In this document: positions 36,148-44,793 of the stretch, in pieces
How the letters are laid out: the number at the start of each line of letters is the position of its first letter
How positions within the stretch are numbered: the stretch's first letter is position 1
From: Flavobacterium chilense
GTDB lineage: Bacteria > Bacteroidota > Bacteroidia > Flavobacteriales > Flavobacteriaceae
Direction of reading: 5' to 3'
DNA length: 64,000 bases
NCBI RefSeq assembly: GCF_001602525.1
Contig: NZ_LSYT01000001.1
Coordinates: forward strand, 992,001 to 1,056,000
The notes under the pieces: model-generated
Told to the model about the DNA's origin: nothing
Database searches by the model: none
Seen by the model: the letters and a program-made list of their open reading frames with translations, nothing else
Translations under genes and position numbers: made by a program

Positions 36148-37332
36148 TTACTCTAAGATTACTTTCACCCAAACTAAACGATGATCTGAACTTGATTCAC
36201 GTTTTTCAACCAATTCTGACATTGGTTCTCCTTTGGCAGGCCAGAACACACCACTATTTACAACCTTAAACCCAAGTTTGGAAGGCAATACATAATCAGC
36301 ACGCATTCTCCAAAAGGCAGTATGATTAATTCCGAAAGGGTTTTGGGGACTATATTCAGCACCGCCATTACTGGCAGGTGTAAAGTCGCTATTAATTTTA
36401 GGATCAGCAAGCAATGATTGTATACCTTCTCTGATAGCGTTCCCTTCTACTGGCGAAGCGTTTTGATCACCCAATATGACAAACGGAGAATTCGTAGGCA
36501 AGCCGCCTTTTACTCCTTTGTCATCATAAATATATGAAGCGGAATTATCCGAAATGTAGTCTCTCCAGAATCGGATTTCATCATGGTTTCTTTTTCCATT
36601 ACGATCTTCGGCGCCATCAAAAGAAGGAGGCGTAGGATGACTGGCTAAAATATGCACCGTTTTCCTGCCAATCTTAACAGGAACGTCCCAGTGAGATTTG
36701 GAAGATAATGGAAATTGAGCCCATGCCTCTTTACTATACCAATCCGATCCGTCCGGTTTTTTGATGAGCAATGCTCCCGGCATATCTTTCCATTTGAAAT
36801 TTTGAAAAGTGCGAACCGCCTTAACATCAATAGGATATTTTGACAAAAGCACCATCGCATATTGACCAGGATACATACCAAATCCCCAGGCATCATTTCC
36901 AAAATTCTCCAGCTTTCCGTCATTGTTCAAATCATAAGGACTTGGCTGACCGGTATTCACGGTTGAGTAATAATAGTAAGGATAATCAATTGCCTTTGCT
37001 CCGCCTTGGTTCACTTTTAAATAGTTTTTGACAAATTTCTTTACACCAAGTTTAGGATTTTTAATGTAGTCAAACTCGTTTAACAAAATAACATCCGGTC
37101 TTACAGTCTGAATAATTTTAGCGATATTTTTGATTTGAAGATTATTTCCTGAATTAAGCTCATTGATCAATACCTGCTCCGAATTTCCTTTTGTACCTCT
37201 TGGAAAATAATTTTCAGATTCCATACTTACGTTGTAGGTCGCAAATGTAAGTTCGTGTGTTTTTTCCGGATGAGACTGTGAGAAAAGAACTCCTGCAGCA
37301 AGCATGGAGAGGATAAAAAATATTTTATTCAT
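36148..37332 (-). CDS. Secreted endonuclease/exonuclease/phosphatase family protein
   Basis: An exported metal-dependent phosphodiesterase-fold protein. The ATG at 37332 begins a signal peptide (IFFILSMLAAGVLFSQ); an upstream frame to 37371 is not needed. EEP landmarks are 'TFATYNVSMES', 'VILLNEFDY', 'VHILASHPTPPSFDG', 'FVILGDQNASPVEG' and the final 'SSDHRLVWVKV' with the catalytic Asp-His. These support nuclease, phosphatase or sphingomyelinase-like activity; substrate unknown. The ~394-residue length exceeds the domain, with several long inserted loops. Confidence 0.85.
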   Translation of the reverse strand: MNKIFFILSMLAAGVLFSQSHPEKTHELTFATYNVSMESENYFPRGTKGNSEQVLINELNSGNNLQIKNIAKIIQTVRPDVILLNEFDYIKNPKLGVKKFVKNYLKVNQGGAKAIDYPYYYYSTVNTGQPSPYDLNNDGKLENFGNDAWGFGMYPGQYAMVLLSKYPIDVKAVRTFQNFKWKDMPGALLIKKPDGSDWYSKEAWAQFPLSSKSHWDVPVKIGRKTVHILASHPTPPSFDGAEDRNGKRNHDEIRFWRDYISDNSASYIYDDKGVKGGLPTNSPFVILGDQNASPVEGNAIREGIQSLLADPKINSDFTPASNGGAEYSPQNPFGINHTAFWRMRADYVLPSKLGFKVVNSGVFWPAKGEPMSELVEKRESSSDHRLVWVKVILE

Positions 37333-37514
37333 ATTAAAATTGAATCTGCATTTCTGCATTGTTGACTGCACGAATATAAGAATGTTGTCAGGACGCCCGG
37401 CAATTTGTTATGTTAAGTATACATCAACAAAAAAAGCAGTATGTTTTTAATCTCATAAAGATGTATTTTTTTTGGCTACCTCCAGTTTTAATTGGAAGAA
37501 TTATTTATTACATT

Positions 37515-37553
37515 AAAAAAGGCTTTAGTCAAAAACGAGTTTTGGCTAAAGCC
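37515..37553 (-). terminator. Terminator of the agmatine deiminase gene
   Basis: GGCTTTAG and CTAAAGCC, extended by several A-T pairs inward, form the hairpin. On the minus strand it is followed by T6 and lies about 38 bases after the stop. Confidence 0.8.
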
Positions 37554-37590
37554 CTTAATAATGACTTTATTTTTCTCTAATTAGAATGAA

Positions 37591-38631
37591 CTAAGCAGGA
37601 ATCTGCTGACTTAAACAATGTAATGTTCCGAATCCCCAGATAAAGTCAATACAACTTATTCCGATTACTTCTCTGTCCGGGAAACATTCTGCTAATATAT
37701 TCAGTGCTACACGATCATTACTATCATTAAATGTTGGAACCAGCACGCAATTATTCAAAATTAAGAAATTAGCATAACTTGCAGGTAATCTTAATTCTTC
37801 AAAATCTACACGCTTTGGCATTGGTAAAGCAACAATAGTTGGAGATTTTCCATCTTCCAGTTTTGCGTTTTGCAAACGTTTTAGATTATCCTGTAAAGGT
37901 TTGTAGTTAGCATCGTTTTTATCTGTTTCAACAATAGTTACAATTGTATCTTCATTTACAAATCGGCATAAATCATCGATATGACCGTGTGTATCGTCAC
38001 CTTCAATTCCGTCTCCGAGCCAGATTACGTTTGTAACTCCTAAATATTCTTTAAAAACAGCCTCGTAGTCTTCTTTGGTAAAACCGGCATTTCGAACCTG
38101 AATTGTTGGGTGCATCAAACATTCTTCTGATGTTAACAAAGTTCCTTTTCCGTTTACATCAATTGCCCCGCCTTCTACAATAACCGGTTTCCCTTTGTAC
38201 ATAACCTGTGTTAAGGGAACATCAATAAAATCAGCAATTTTGCCCGGAACAAATTTATCTAACTGATAGTTTTTATATTTTGCCCAACCATTAAAGTTAA
38301 AATTCAGCGCTTCTCTTTTTGAACCATTTTTTACAATAATTGGTCCTGAATCGCGCATCCAGCTTCTGTTGGTTTTATGGATAATGAAAGAAACATTTGA
38401 AATATTTACACGTGCTCTTTCCAGCATTTCGGCTACTTTTTCTTTTAGTTTTTCATCGGCTACAACCAAAAAAACGGTTTCAAAAGTGGCTACTTTTTTA
38501 ATAAATTCTACAAAAGCCCATTGAATGGCTTCGTATTTTCCCGGCCAGTCGTTACCATTATGCGGAAAACACAATACAATTCCTTGTTGTTTTTCCCATT
38601 CTGCTGGAAATCTTCTATTATTTGTTGACAT
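37591..38631 (-). CDS. aguA: Agmatine deiminase
   Basis: A cytosolic guanidine-group hydrolase that converts agmatine to N-carbamoylputrescine and ammonia in putrescine synthesis. The peptidyl-arginine-deiminase fold is clear: 'FPAEWEKQQGIVLCFPHNGNDWPG', 'RSWMRDSGPIIV', 'VEGGAIDVNGKGTLLTSEECL', 'WLGDGIEGDDTHGHIDDLCRFV', and the catalytic Cys close to the C-terminus in 'GFGTLHCLSQQ'. The 346-aa length is normal. A TATCTTTG box is at 38657-38664. Confidence 0.94.
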   Translation of the reverse strand: MSTNNRRFPAEWEKQQGIVLCFPHNGNDWPGKYEAIQWAFVEFIKKVATFETVFLVVADEKLKEKVAEMLERARVNISNVSFIIHKTNRSWMRDSGPIIVKNGSKREALNFNFNGWAKYKNYQLDKFVPGKIADFIDVPLTQVMYKGKPVIVEGGAIDVNGKGTLLTSEECLMHPTIQVRNAGFTKEDYEAVFKEYLGVTNVIWLGDGIEGDDTHGHIDDLCRFVNEDTIVTIVETDKNDANYKPLQDNLKRLQNAKLEDGKSPTIVALPMPKRVDFEELRLPASYANFLILNNCVLVPTFNDSNDRVALNILAECFPDREVIGISCIDFIWGFGTLHCLSQQIPA

Positions 38632-38656
38632 AAGAGGTTCTAAATTTGAAAGTGTA

Positions 38657-38664
38657 CAAAGATA
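38657..38664 (-). promoter_or_regulatory. -7 promoter element of aguA
   Basis: TATCTTTG on the minus strand, 25 bases before the start, matches TAnnTTTG. Confidence 0.55.
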
Positions 38665-38787
38665 AGCATTCGTTAGGATTATAAAATAGCAGAAGTGAAA
38701 TCATAACCGTTTTAGATAAAATATCTTATAAAAATTAAGTTAAAGATTATATAATACAACCTTAATATATGCTCCCATTCGGCTAAT

Positions 38788-38795
38788 TACATTTG
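38788..38795 (+). promoter_or_regulatory. -7 promoter element of the choice-of-anchor I gene
   Basis: TACATTTG lies 22 bases before the ATG at 38818 and matches TAnnTTTG. Confidence 0.55.
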
Positions 38796-38817
38796 GCAAA
38801 ACTAAAACACACACAAA

Positions 38818-40338
38818 ATGAAAAAATTAAGTATCTCACTATTAGCAGCTTTATCGATAATGGTAAGTTGTAATAATGATGAAAATTCAAAAAATGAATC
38901 TGAAGTTCTGGTAAACGAAAATCCGGGAACTTTTAAAGAAATTGGCTCTGTTACTATTGGTGGTGAAGGTGCCGCAGAAATTACAGCTTACGATGAAAAA
39001 ACAAAAAAACTTTTTGCTGTAAACAATAGCGGAACCAATCAAATCGATGTAATTGATTTATCTGATCCGACAAAACCAACTAAAATTGGTAAAATTGATT
39101 TAACTGTATACGAAGGTGCTTCAAATAGTGTTGCTGTTTTTGATGGTAAACTGGCTGTTGCCTTAGAATCAACAATAAATAAACAAGCTAACGGAAAAGT
39201 AGTTGTTTTTAACACTACTGATTATAGCTTAATCAAACAAATTACGGTAGGTGCATTACCGGATATGGTTACTTTTTCACCAGATGGAAAATATATCATG
39301 ACTGCTAATGAAGGTGAACCTAACACTGATTATTCTCAAGATCCAAACGGAACTATTTCTATTATTGAAGTAACTAATAATTATGCTGTTACAACTTTAG
39401 ACTTCAGTTCTTTTAGCAGTCAGGCTGAAACTTTAAAGAAAGATGGTTTTAGAGTTTCAAAATTCGCAAAAAGTTTTGCTCAGGATATTGAACCGGAATA
39501 TGTAACTATTTCTGATGATTCTAAAACTGCCTGGGTTACTTTGCAGGAAAACAATGGTGTTGCAAAAGTAGATTTGGTTTCTAAAACAATCACAGCAATT
39601 TATCCATTAGGTTTTAAAGATTTTAATACAGCTGAAAATGCTATTGATGTAAGCGATAGTGATGATAAAATAGCTTTTAATCCATGGAAGGTAAAAGGTA
39701 TGTTTATGCCGGATGCTATTAGTCATTTCTCTTCTAATAATGTTCCTTACTTTGTTACCGCTAATGAAGGTGATGCCAGAGAATACACTGCTTACTCAGA
39801 TATTAAGCGTATGAAAAGTATGAAACTTGATGCAACCGTTTTTCCTGATGCTGCTACTTTAAAGTTAGATGCTAATTTAGGAAGACTGAATCTTGTTGCT
39901 GATATGGGAGATACTGACGGTGATGGAGATCTTGATGAAATAGTCGCTTTTGGAGCCCGTTCTTTTTCGATTTGGAATGGAAACACCGGAAAAATTGTTT
40001 TTGACAGCAAAAATGATGTGGATAAAAAAACAAATGAATTAGGAACTTATGATGATAAACGCAGCGACGATAAAGGTTCTGAACCTGAAGCTGTAGTTGC
40101 AGTTAAGATGGGAAGTCAGAATATTCTGTTTGTTGGACTTGAAAGATCTGATGCTTTTATGACTTATGATGTTACAAATCCTACTTCGCCTCAATATTTA
40201 CAAACAGTAAAAACCGGAGACGCTCCAGAGGGAATTCTTTTTATCCCTGCTTCTAAAAGTCCAACAAAAAGAAGTTTGTTAGTCGTTAGTAGTGAGGGAG
40301 ATGGATCTATAAAAATATACCAGCCAGATTTAAAATAA
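38818..40338 (+). CDS. Choice-of-anchor I domain lipoprotein
   Basis: An exported lipoprotein of 506 residues. The lipobox is 'SIMVSC' near residue 18, followed by an Asn/Glu-rich linker. The rest is a beta-propeller-like repeat protein of the choice-of-anchor I family: 'ITAYDEKTKKLFAVNNSGTNQIDVIDLSDPTKP', 'DMVTFSPDGKYIMTANEGEPNTDY', 'FVTANEGDAREYTAYSDIKRMK' and a calcium-binding-like 'DMGDTDGDGDLDEIVAFGARSF'. Similar proteins sit next to alkaline phosphatases and nucleases, but enzymatic activity has not been shown for the domain. It is monocistronic and ends at a strong terminator. Confidence 0.82.
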   Translation: MKKLSISLLAALSIMVSCNNDENSKNESEVLVNENPGTFKEIGSVTIGGEGAAEITAYDEKTKKLFAVNNSGTNQIDVIDLSDPTKPTKIGKIDLTVYEGASNSVAVFDGKLAVALESTINKQANGKVVVFNTTDYSLIKQITVGALPDMVTFSPDGKYIMTANEGEPNTDYSQDPNGTISIIEVTNNYAVTTLDFSSFSSQAETLKKDGFRVSKFAKSFAQDIEPEYVTISDDSKTAWVTLQENNGVAKVDLVSKTITAIYPLGFKDFNTAENAIDVSDSDDKIAFNPWKVKGMFMPDAISHFSSNNVPYFVTANEGDAREYTAYSDIKRMKSMKLDATVFPDAATLKLDANLGRLNLVADMGDTDGDGDLDEIVAFGARSFSIWNGNTGKIVFDSKNDVDKKTNELGTYDDKRSDDKGSEPEAVVAVKMGSQNILFVGLERSDAFMTYDVTNPTSPQYLQTVKTGDAPEGILFIPASKSPTKRSLLVVSSEGDGSIKIYQPDLK

Positions 40339-40357
40339 CTTTCACATTTACAAAACC

Positions 40358-40393
40358 AAAAAGAGCTAAATATTAAATTTAGCTCTTTTTTTT
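40358..40393 (+). terminator. Terminator of the choice-of-anchor I gene
   Basis: AAAGAGCTAAAT and ATTTAGCTCTTT arms with a T8 tail, about 20 bases after the stop codon. Confidence 0.86.
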
Positions 40394-40492
40394 GCTCAAA
40401 TCTTTTGATTCTTTTAACGTATTTACATAATTAAAACCCAAAAGATGGGAATTATGTAAGACCAAATAGAACACTTTCTAAAGTTCGTGGTA

Positions 40493-40500
40493 TAATTTTG
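40493..40500 (+). promoter_or_regulatory. -7 promoter element of the OmpA-family gene
   Basis: TAATTTTG lies 57 bases before the ATG at 40558, matching TAnnTTTG, leaving a 5' UTR of about 50 bases. Confidence 0.5.
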
Positions 40501-40557
40501 TCCTGAGTCTACAAAAAATAAGACTCATAATAACAATTAAATTAAAACTTGGATATC

Positions 40558-41826
40558 ATGAAAAAGAAATTAGCTTCAGTATCACTTTTACTACTAACAT
40601 TTGCTGCGGGTGCACAAAATATGGCAACAACTTCAGCTCAACCTTCAATTGACGCACCTTCATACAATAAATGGTCTATCGAATTAAATGGCGGGGTTAA
40701 CAAACCTCTTAGAGCAATAACTCCTGGTTATGCTACAGAATCGCTTAGTCCGTTTCATGCAGATTTAGGTGTAAGATACATGTTTAATCCTAAATTTGGT
40801 TTAAAACTGGATGTTGGATATGATCAGTTTCAGGAACGTAAAGACACTCCTGAATTCGATAGTAAGTATTACAGAGCAAGTTTACAAGGGGTTATTAACC
40901 TTGGCAGGGCTTTAAACTTTGAAACCTGGACAAATACTTTTGGTTTATTGGCACATGGTGGATTTGGTGTTTCTCAATTAAGTTCTGATAAAGGATTTGA
41001 CGGAAAAGATTACATGGCTCATGGAATTGCCGGTTTAACAGGACAAATTAGACTGAGTAACAGAATAGCTTTAACGGGAGACCTTACAGGTATTGTTAAC
41101 GGAAGACAAAATCATAATTTTGACGGACAAGGAACAACAACGACTGGTTCTTTAGATGGTGTATTACTTAATGCATCTGTTGGTTTGACTTTCTACTTAG
41201 GTAAAAATACAAAACATGCTGACTGGTATTCTGAAGAAAATGAAAGATTAAATAAATTAGAAGACAGAGTAACTACTATTGAAACTAATCTTATTGATAC
41301 AGACAAAGATGGCGTTGCTGATTTGTATGATTTAGAACCAAATACCATCCCTGGTGTTGCTGTAAATACTAAAGGACAATCTATTGATAACAATCAAAAT
41401 GGTGTTCCGGATGAATTAGAAAGTTACTTAGACAAAACCTATGTTAAAAAAGGTGCCGAAACAACTGCTACAAATAATACTGTTGAAGAATTAATCAACG
41501 GAGGTTATGTAAATGTATATTTTGACTTTAACTCTTCTAAACCAACAAATGCTTCTTTATCTGGTGTTGATTTCTTAGTGAAATACTTAAAAAATAATCC
41601 GGGTAAATCTGCTGACATTATTGGATATGCTGACGAAATTGGAAGTTCAAGCTACAATACTGAATTATCAAGAAAAAGAGCTGAGGCTGTGAAAAAAGTA
41701 GCTGAAAATGCCGGAATTGATTCTTCAAGACTGAATGTAATCGCTAACGGTGAAGACACTTCTGTAAACAAAAAATCTAAAGAAGCCCGTCAAATTGTAA
41801 GAAGAGTTACTTTCCAGGTAAAATAA
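40558..41826 (+). CDS. OmpA family outer-membrane protein
   Basis: A major outer-membrane porin-like protein. ATG at 40558 starts a signal peptide (LASVSLLLLTFAAGAQ); the alternative TTG at 40549 is unlikely. An 8-stranded barrel spans roughly residues 30-225, a thrombospondin-type-3-like Asp-rich linker follows ('DTDKDGVADLYDLEPN', 'NNQNGVPDELESY'), and a C-terminal OmpA peptidoglycan-binding domain ends the protein ('VYFDFNSSKPTNAS', 'IIGYADEIGSSSYNTELSRKRAEAV'). It anchors the outer membrane to the cell wall. A strong palindromic terminator follows. Confidence 0.92.
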   Translation: MKKKLASVSLLLLTFAAGAQNMATTSAQPSIDAPSYNKWSIELNGGVNKPLRAITPGYATESLSPFHADLGVRYMFNPKFGLKLDVGYDQFQERKDTPEFDSKYYRASLQGVINLGRALNFETWTNTFGLLAHGGFGVSQLSSDKGFDGKDYMAHGIAGLTGQIRLSNRIALTGDLTGIVNGRQNHNFDGQGTTTTGSLDGVLLNASVGLTFYLGKNTKHADWYSEENERLNKLEDRVTTIETNLIDTDKDGVADLYDLEPNTIPGVAVNTKGQSIDNNQNGVPDELESYLDKTYVKKGAETTATNNTVEELINGGYVNVYFDFNSSKPTNASLSGVDFLVKYLKNNPGKSADIIGYADEIGSSSYNTELSRKRAEAVKKVAENAGIDSSRLNVIANGEDTSVNKKSKEARQIVRRVTFQVK

Positions 41827-41844
41827 TCTTAATTTATATATTTT

Positions 41845-41881
41845 AAAAAACCGCTTCAGGATATCCTGAAGCGGTTTTTTG
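41845..41881. terminator. Palindromic terminator after the OmpA-family gene
   Basis: AAAACCGCTTCAGGAT pairs with its exact reverse complement with almost no loop, flanked by A- and T-runs; usable from either side, including for the DUF6939-like gene ending at 41944. Confidence 0.88.
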
Positions 41882-41943
41882 TTTATTGTTGCTAAATTTT
41901 CTTATGTTGATAAGCAAGATGTTCATCAAACTAAGGGAAGTTT

Positions 41944-42498
41944 TTATATTGGATATTTATCCTCTAAAAATAATTTAACTAAAAAAGCATGTGAAATTGG
42001 CTTGGAAGAAAAAATATCTTCACTTGTTTCATAATCCAGTAATAATAAAGGTTTATGGACTAATATTTCTTTTAATTCTGTTATTTCATTCTTTAACTTA
42101 TTATCTAATATCCATTTATAAGATGGTAAATAAATATATTTTTTTGAATCAGAATAACTTAAAATGTCTTTTCCGTTAATCCCTTTTCTATGCCCTTTTA
42201 CTTTTCCATACTTTCTAACTGTTCGTTTGATATTTTTCATGTTTTCTATATCAAATTTAGTAGGGTCAATATCAAAATTTTCAAATACTTTTAATCCTTG
42301 CCAGATTCCTTCAACACTTTTCGAAAATTTATTTTCGGTAAAAGGAATAGGTATATTTCCCAATGGATAAAATGGGCTGAATTTCACCCATGAATTTTGA
42401 GCTTTTGAAGTTATATCAATAATCTCAAAATTTGGATATTTTATGATTAGTTTTTCTATCTTTTTCCTTTTACTTTCAATAATAACCTGATTGTTCAT
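41944..42498 (-). CDS. DUF6939-like hypothetical protein, 184 aa
   Basis: A soluble protein of 184 residues without signal peptide. The stretch 'WVKFSPFYPLGNIPIPF' followed by 'SVEGIWQGLKVF' resembles the DUF6939 family, often found beside polymorphic toxin genes; I am moderately sure of that family. Basic residues are concentrated near 'KRTVRKYGKVKGHRKGING'. Its ATG overlaps the 3' end of the broken upstream frame (42476-42724), so the two were translationally coupled. As the last gene of the orphan Rhs array it may be an immunity or accessory protein. Confidence 0.6.
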   Translation of the reverse strand: MNNQVIIESKRKKIEKLIIKYPNFEIIDITSKAQNSWVKFSPFYPLGNIPIPFTENKFSKSVEGIWQGLKVFENFDIDPTKFDIENMKNIKRTVRKYGKVKGHRKGINGKDILSYSDSKKYIYLPSYKWILDNKLKNEITELKEILVHKPLLLLDYETSEDIFSSKPISHAFLVKLFLEDKYPI

Positions 42499-42724
42499 CT
42501 TTAAATAATTTATTTGCTAATTCTGATAATTTCATTCCGGCATCTTCAATATTTTATGCATCTTTTCCTATTTTTGTCCAACCCCAAGAAAATTGAAAAA
42601 CAACATGTTCTCGTGAAATATTTACCATCTCACAATTATTTGATTTTAATTGAGTATTTAAAACTAAAGAACCTTGAATTTGTTCACAAGAAACTATAAT
42701 AGGTTTAGAAAATATTGAAAACAT
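42476..42724 (-). pseudogene. 82-codon gene broken by an in-frame stop
   Basis: From the ATG at 42724 the frame runs 56 codons (beginning MFSIFSKPIIVSCEQIQGS) to a TAA at 42554-42556, then continues in the same frame for 25 more codons to a TGA at 42476-42478, which overlaps the start of the next gene (42498). One nonsense change would explain this. I do not recognise the family; position in the Rhs tip array suggests a small immunity or toxin fragment. Confidence 0.6.
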
Positions 42725-42854
42725 AAATAATCAGTTTATTAAGATACGTTTCATTGTTAACAGCACTAATGACATAAAGATTTAATTTTTTTCGCTAAAG
42801 AAGCAGGAGTAATACACTTATACCAAGTCATTTTCATTTTTTTATGCCTGCTGA

Positions 42855-43105
42855 TTATGAAGCCCAATATGCAAAACTTACACATTGTCTATTATCTCCA
42901 GCATAGAAGTGTGGCCCTTTTGATATAACATAAGGCTGTGCTGCTCCATGAGGCATCCAAGGCGTTCCTGCTAATCCAAATATATCTATTTCAAAGTATG
43001 TATCCATAAAAATTCAGATTATTTTCCACTAGCATGTAATTGAGGTCTCTGAAATATGCCCGCCACTTTCCGGTAAATAGTGCCTGAAGCGGTTATAATA
43101 TGCTT
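42855..43105 (-). pseudogene. Decayed Rhs C-terminal tip, lineage 2
   Basis: Reading the minus strand, 'YNRFRHYLPESGGHISETS' is an Rhs core end (usual form YNRFRYY.PE.G.YIS.DP). After frame disruptions 'NNLNFYGYI' and then 'YFEIDIFGLAGTPWMPHG' follow, the equivalent of the pre-toxin (V/I)D(L/I)FGL motif. The frame stops at 42855 about 35 codons later, so almost no toxin remains. The core wording differs from the intact Rhs upstream, so this tip came from a different Rhs gene. Confidence 0.7.
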
Positions 43106-43142
43106 TTAATTATACAAGCTAAAAGTTTGTTTCAGCGTTGTT

Positions 43143-43499
43143 CTAATCAATAAACTCAAAAGACTCCTCTTTTAATGAATTGTCAATTCTATATTGTGAT
43201 TCCCATGTAATATAATCTGAAGGTTCATCTGAACTAATTCCTCTTTGCCAATACCCTTCTCCATAAGTAATTAACATAGCCCAATGAAATTCACTTTCAT
43301 GGCTATAAAAAATAACTTGTTCATAAGTTTCAGGAATCAGAAAATTTCTTGCTTCAACTAGACTCCTTGCTTCTTGCTCAGTTTTTTTAGCATACTTTAT
43401 TATAATCCCTTGTATAACAGAAATCCAAGTCTTAAAATTAAAAATTAATTCTTCTTTAGTTTCCGTATCAACAAATTTGATGTTATCTTTATATTCCAT
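43143..43499 (-). CDS. Putative orphan immunity protein, 118 aa
   Basis: A soluble 118-residue protein starting at ATG 43499 (MEYKDNIKF); the frame is open to 43640 but that upstream part overlaps a toxin tail in another frame. It is acidic, with 'FHWAMLITYGEGYWQRG' and 'DYITWESQYRIDNSL'. I do not recognise the family. It lies 7 bases after the stop of the toxin-tail remnant at 43507-43640, the normal position of an immunity gene for an Rhs tip, so immunity is inferred from context. Confidence 0.6.
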   Translation of the reverse strand: MEYKDNIKFVDTETKEELIFNFKTWISVIQGIIIKYAKKTEQEARSLVEARNFLIPETYEQVIFYSHESEFHWAMLITYGEGYWQRGISSDEPSDYITWESQYRIDNSLKEESFEFID

Positions 43500-43506
43500 T
43501 TTTTTT

Positions 43507-43640
43507 TTAATTACATACTTTAAACTTATCAAATAACTTAGCTGCCTTATCTGCAAAAATTGCAAATTGACTGCCAATTGCCTTTGGTTTTTTACCTTTA
43601 GGATTAAGTATAAATATGTTTTTTTTTCAGGATGAGACAA
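43507..43640 (-). pseudogene. C-terminal remnant of a lost Rhs toxin tip
   Basis: In one minus-strand frame the last ~40 codons of a toxin survive: 'LNPKGKKPKAIGSQFAIFA' continuing to 'DKFKVCN' and a stop at 43507. There is no Rhs core or toxin body upstream. It directly precedes the 118-aa putative immunity gene. Confidence 0.6.
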
Positions 43641-43648
43641 TCTTTACC

Positions 43649-43666
43649 TACACAAGCTAGAAGCTT
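43649..43666. repeat. Short repeat TACACAAGCTAGAAGCTT, copy 2
   Basis: Exact 18-base copy of the motif at 46041-46058; it contains the near palindrome AAGCTAGAAGCTT and lies in the gap just after an immunity gene. A degenerate third copy is near 43111-43128. Confidence 0.7.
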
Positions 43667-43706
43667 GAACCAGGAGGGGATTTGTGCGGGAGCAGAAATA
43701 TAAATA

Positions 43707-44408
43707 TTAAATATTTTTAAAATTTATATTAATCCTCAATTTAGCTGGTAAATCAATTCTTCCAGTTTCTATTAAATCAATTTTATTACTAGATTCAAAA
43801 ATTGCAGATTCAAGTTTATCAAGTTCTTTTAAGATTGAATAAACATCAACTAAATTAGAGCATTTTTGTAAAAACAAGTTTTTAAGTTTTTTACATTCTT
43901 CTAAACCTTTTAATGAATTAAATTTTCCATTTATAACTCTTAGTTCTTCTAAATTTTCCAAATCTGAAAGAAATTTACAATCATTTGATTCAACAACTTG
44001 TAAAAAAAGATTTTTTAAATGTTTCAATTTATTAAAATTTTTTATTCGTGAATTATAACCAATATTAAGTTTTTCAATATTAGGATTTTTTTCAAAATCA
44101 ATATCAAAATCCTTATAACTACTAAATGCAAAATCCTTAAGATCTGTAAGATAATACAATCCTGATATGTTTGAGGTTTTAGCTAATGGTACAATACAGT
44201 GAAATTTTTCTATAAAAGGAACATCTTTTAAAAATTCAAAATTTATTTTTTGCTTTTTTGAACTATTTAAAGATTTAACCAAAACTTCAGTTATCATATT
44301 TTTCCGAATATACTCAACTCCTTCATTCAAATACTCAGAATATATCGTAATTCCTTTAAAATGTGCATTAGCACTATAATCAAGTTTAAATTTAACTTCT
44401 TCAGACAT
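43707..44408 (-). CDS. Leucine-rich-repeat-like putative immunity protein
   Basis: A soluble protein of 233 residues from ATG 44408 (MSEEVKFKLDYS); the longer frame to 44477 would overlap a toxin remnant. The second half shows leucine-rich-repeat periodicity: 'IEKLNIGYNSRIKNFNKLKHLKNLFLQVVE', 'LENLEELRVINGKFNSLKGLEECKKLKNLFLQKC'. LRR-like immunity proteins are known in polymorphic toxin loci. It follows 14 bases after the stop of a deleted Rhs tip (44422-44486), so it is probably an orphan immunity gene kept after toxin loss. Confidence 0.65.
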   Translation of the reverse strand: MSEEVKFKLDYSANAHFKGITIYSEYLNEGVEYIRKNMITEVLVKSLNSSKKQKINFEFLKDVPFIEKFHCIVPLAKTSNISGLYYLTDLKDFAFSSYKDFDIDFEKNPNIEKLNIGYNSRIKNFNKLKHLKNLFLQVVESNDCKFLSDLENLEELRVINGKFNSLKGLEECKKLKNLFLQKCSNLVDVYSILKELDKLESAIFESSNKIDLIETGRIDLPAKLRININFKNI

Positions 44409-44421
44409 ATTTTTAAAATAA

Positions 44422-44486
44422 TTATTTACACTTAATTGCTTTTTTTGCATCGAAATCTTTTTTAATTTCGTCTGCAAGTTTACAAT
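44422..44486 (-). pseudogene. C-terminal remnant of a deleted Rhs toxin
   Basis: About 21 codons ending 'KKDFDAKKAIKCK' and a stop at 44422. They are joined out of frame to the Rhs core remnant ending at 44480, which suggests an internal deletion removed the toxin body. Confidence 0.6.
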
Positions 44487-44640
44487 CCAGATTCAGTATT
44501 ATAATATAAAGAAGTTTCTACATCTTCATATTGTCCTAATTGTCTAAAAGGAATAAATGATTTCTCTCCCTTTAATTCTCTTAACCCTCCATAAATATCA
44601 TAATCTGTTTCCCAAACGAGATTAACTTTATCAATGTAAG
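44480..44640 (-). pseudogene. Rhs core-end remnant, cassette A
   Basis: The minus strand encodes 'VNLVWETDYDIYGGLRELKG' and then 'FIPFRQLGQYEDVETSLYYN', nearly identical to the core end of the intact Rhs protein, before the frame closes at 44480. The match begins at 'attgataaag', and the ~90 bases upstream resemble those before cassette B. Confidence 0.75.
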
Positions 44641-44704
44641 TCTATGTCTCTTTTACTTATCTAATTATATATAATTAAAAAATTTCAAAGAGCTATTTCT
44701 AAAC

Positions 44705-44727
44705 AAAACCCACTAAGATTTAGTGGG
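44705..44727 (-). terminator. Terminator after the SUKH immunity gene
   Basis: CCCACTAA and TTAGTGGG arms; on the minus strand followed by TTTTGTTT. It lies 67 bases after the SUKH stop and forms the left boundary of cassette A. Confidence 0.8.
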
Positions 44728-44793
44728 CTTTACTATTTTTATACATCACTTTTTCTTTGTAACATAACTTACAAAATTACATTATACGTGTTT

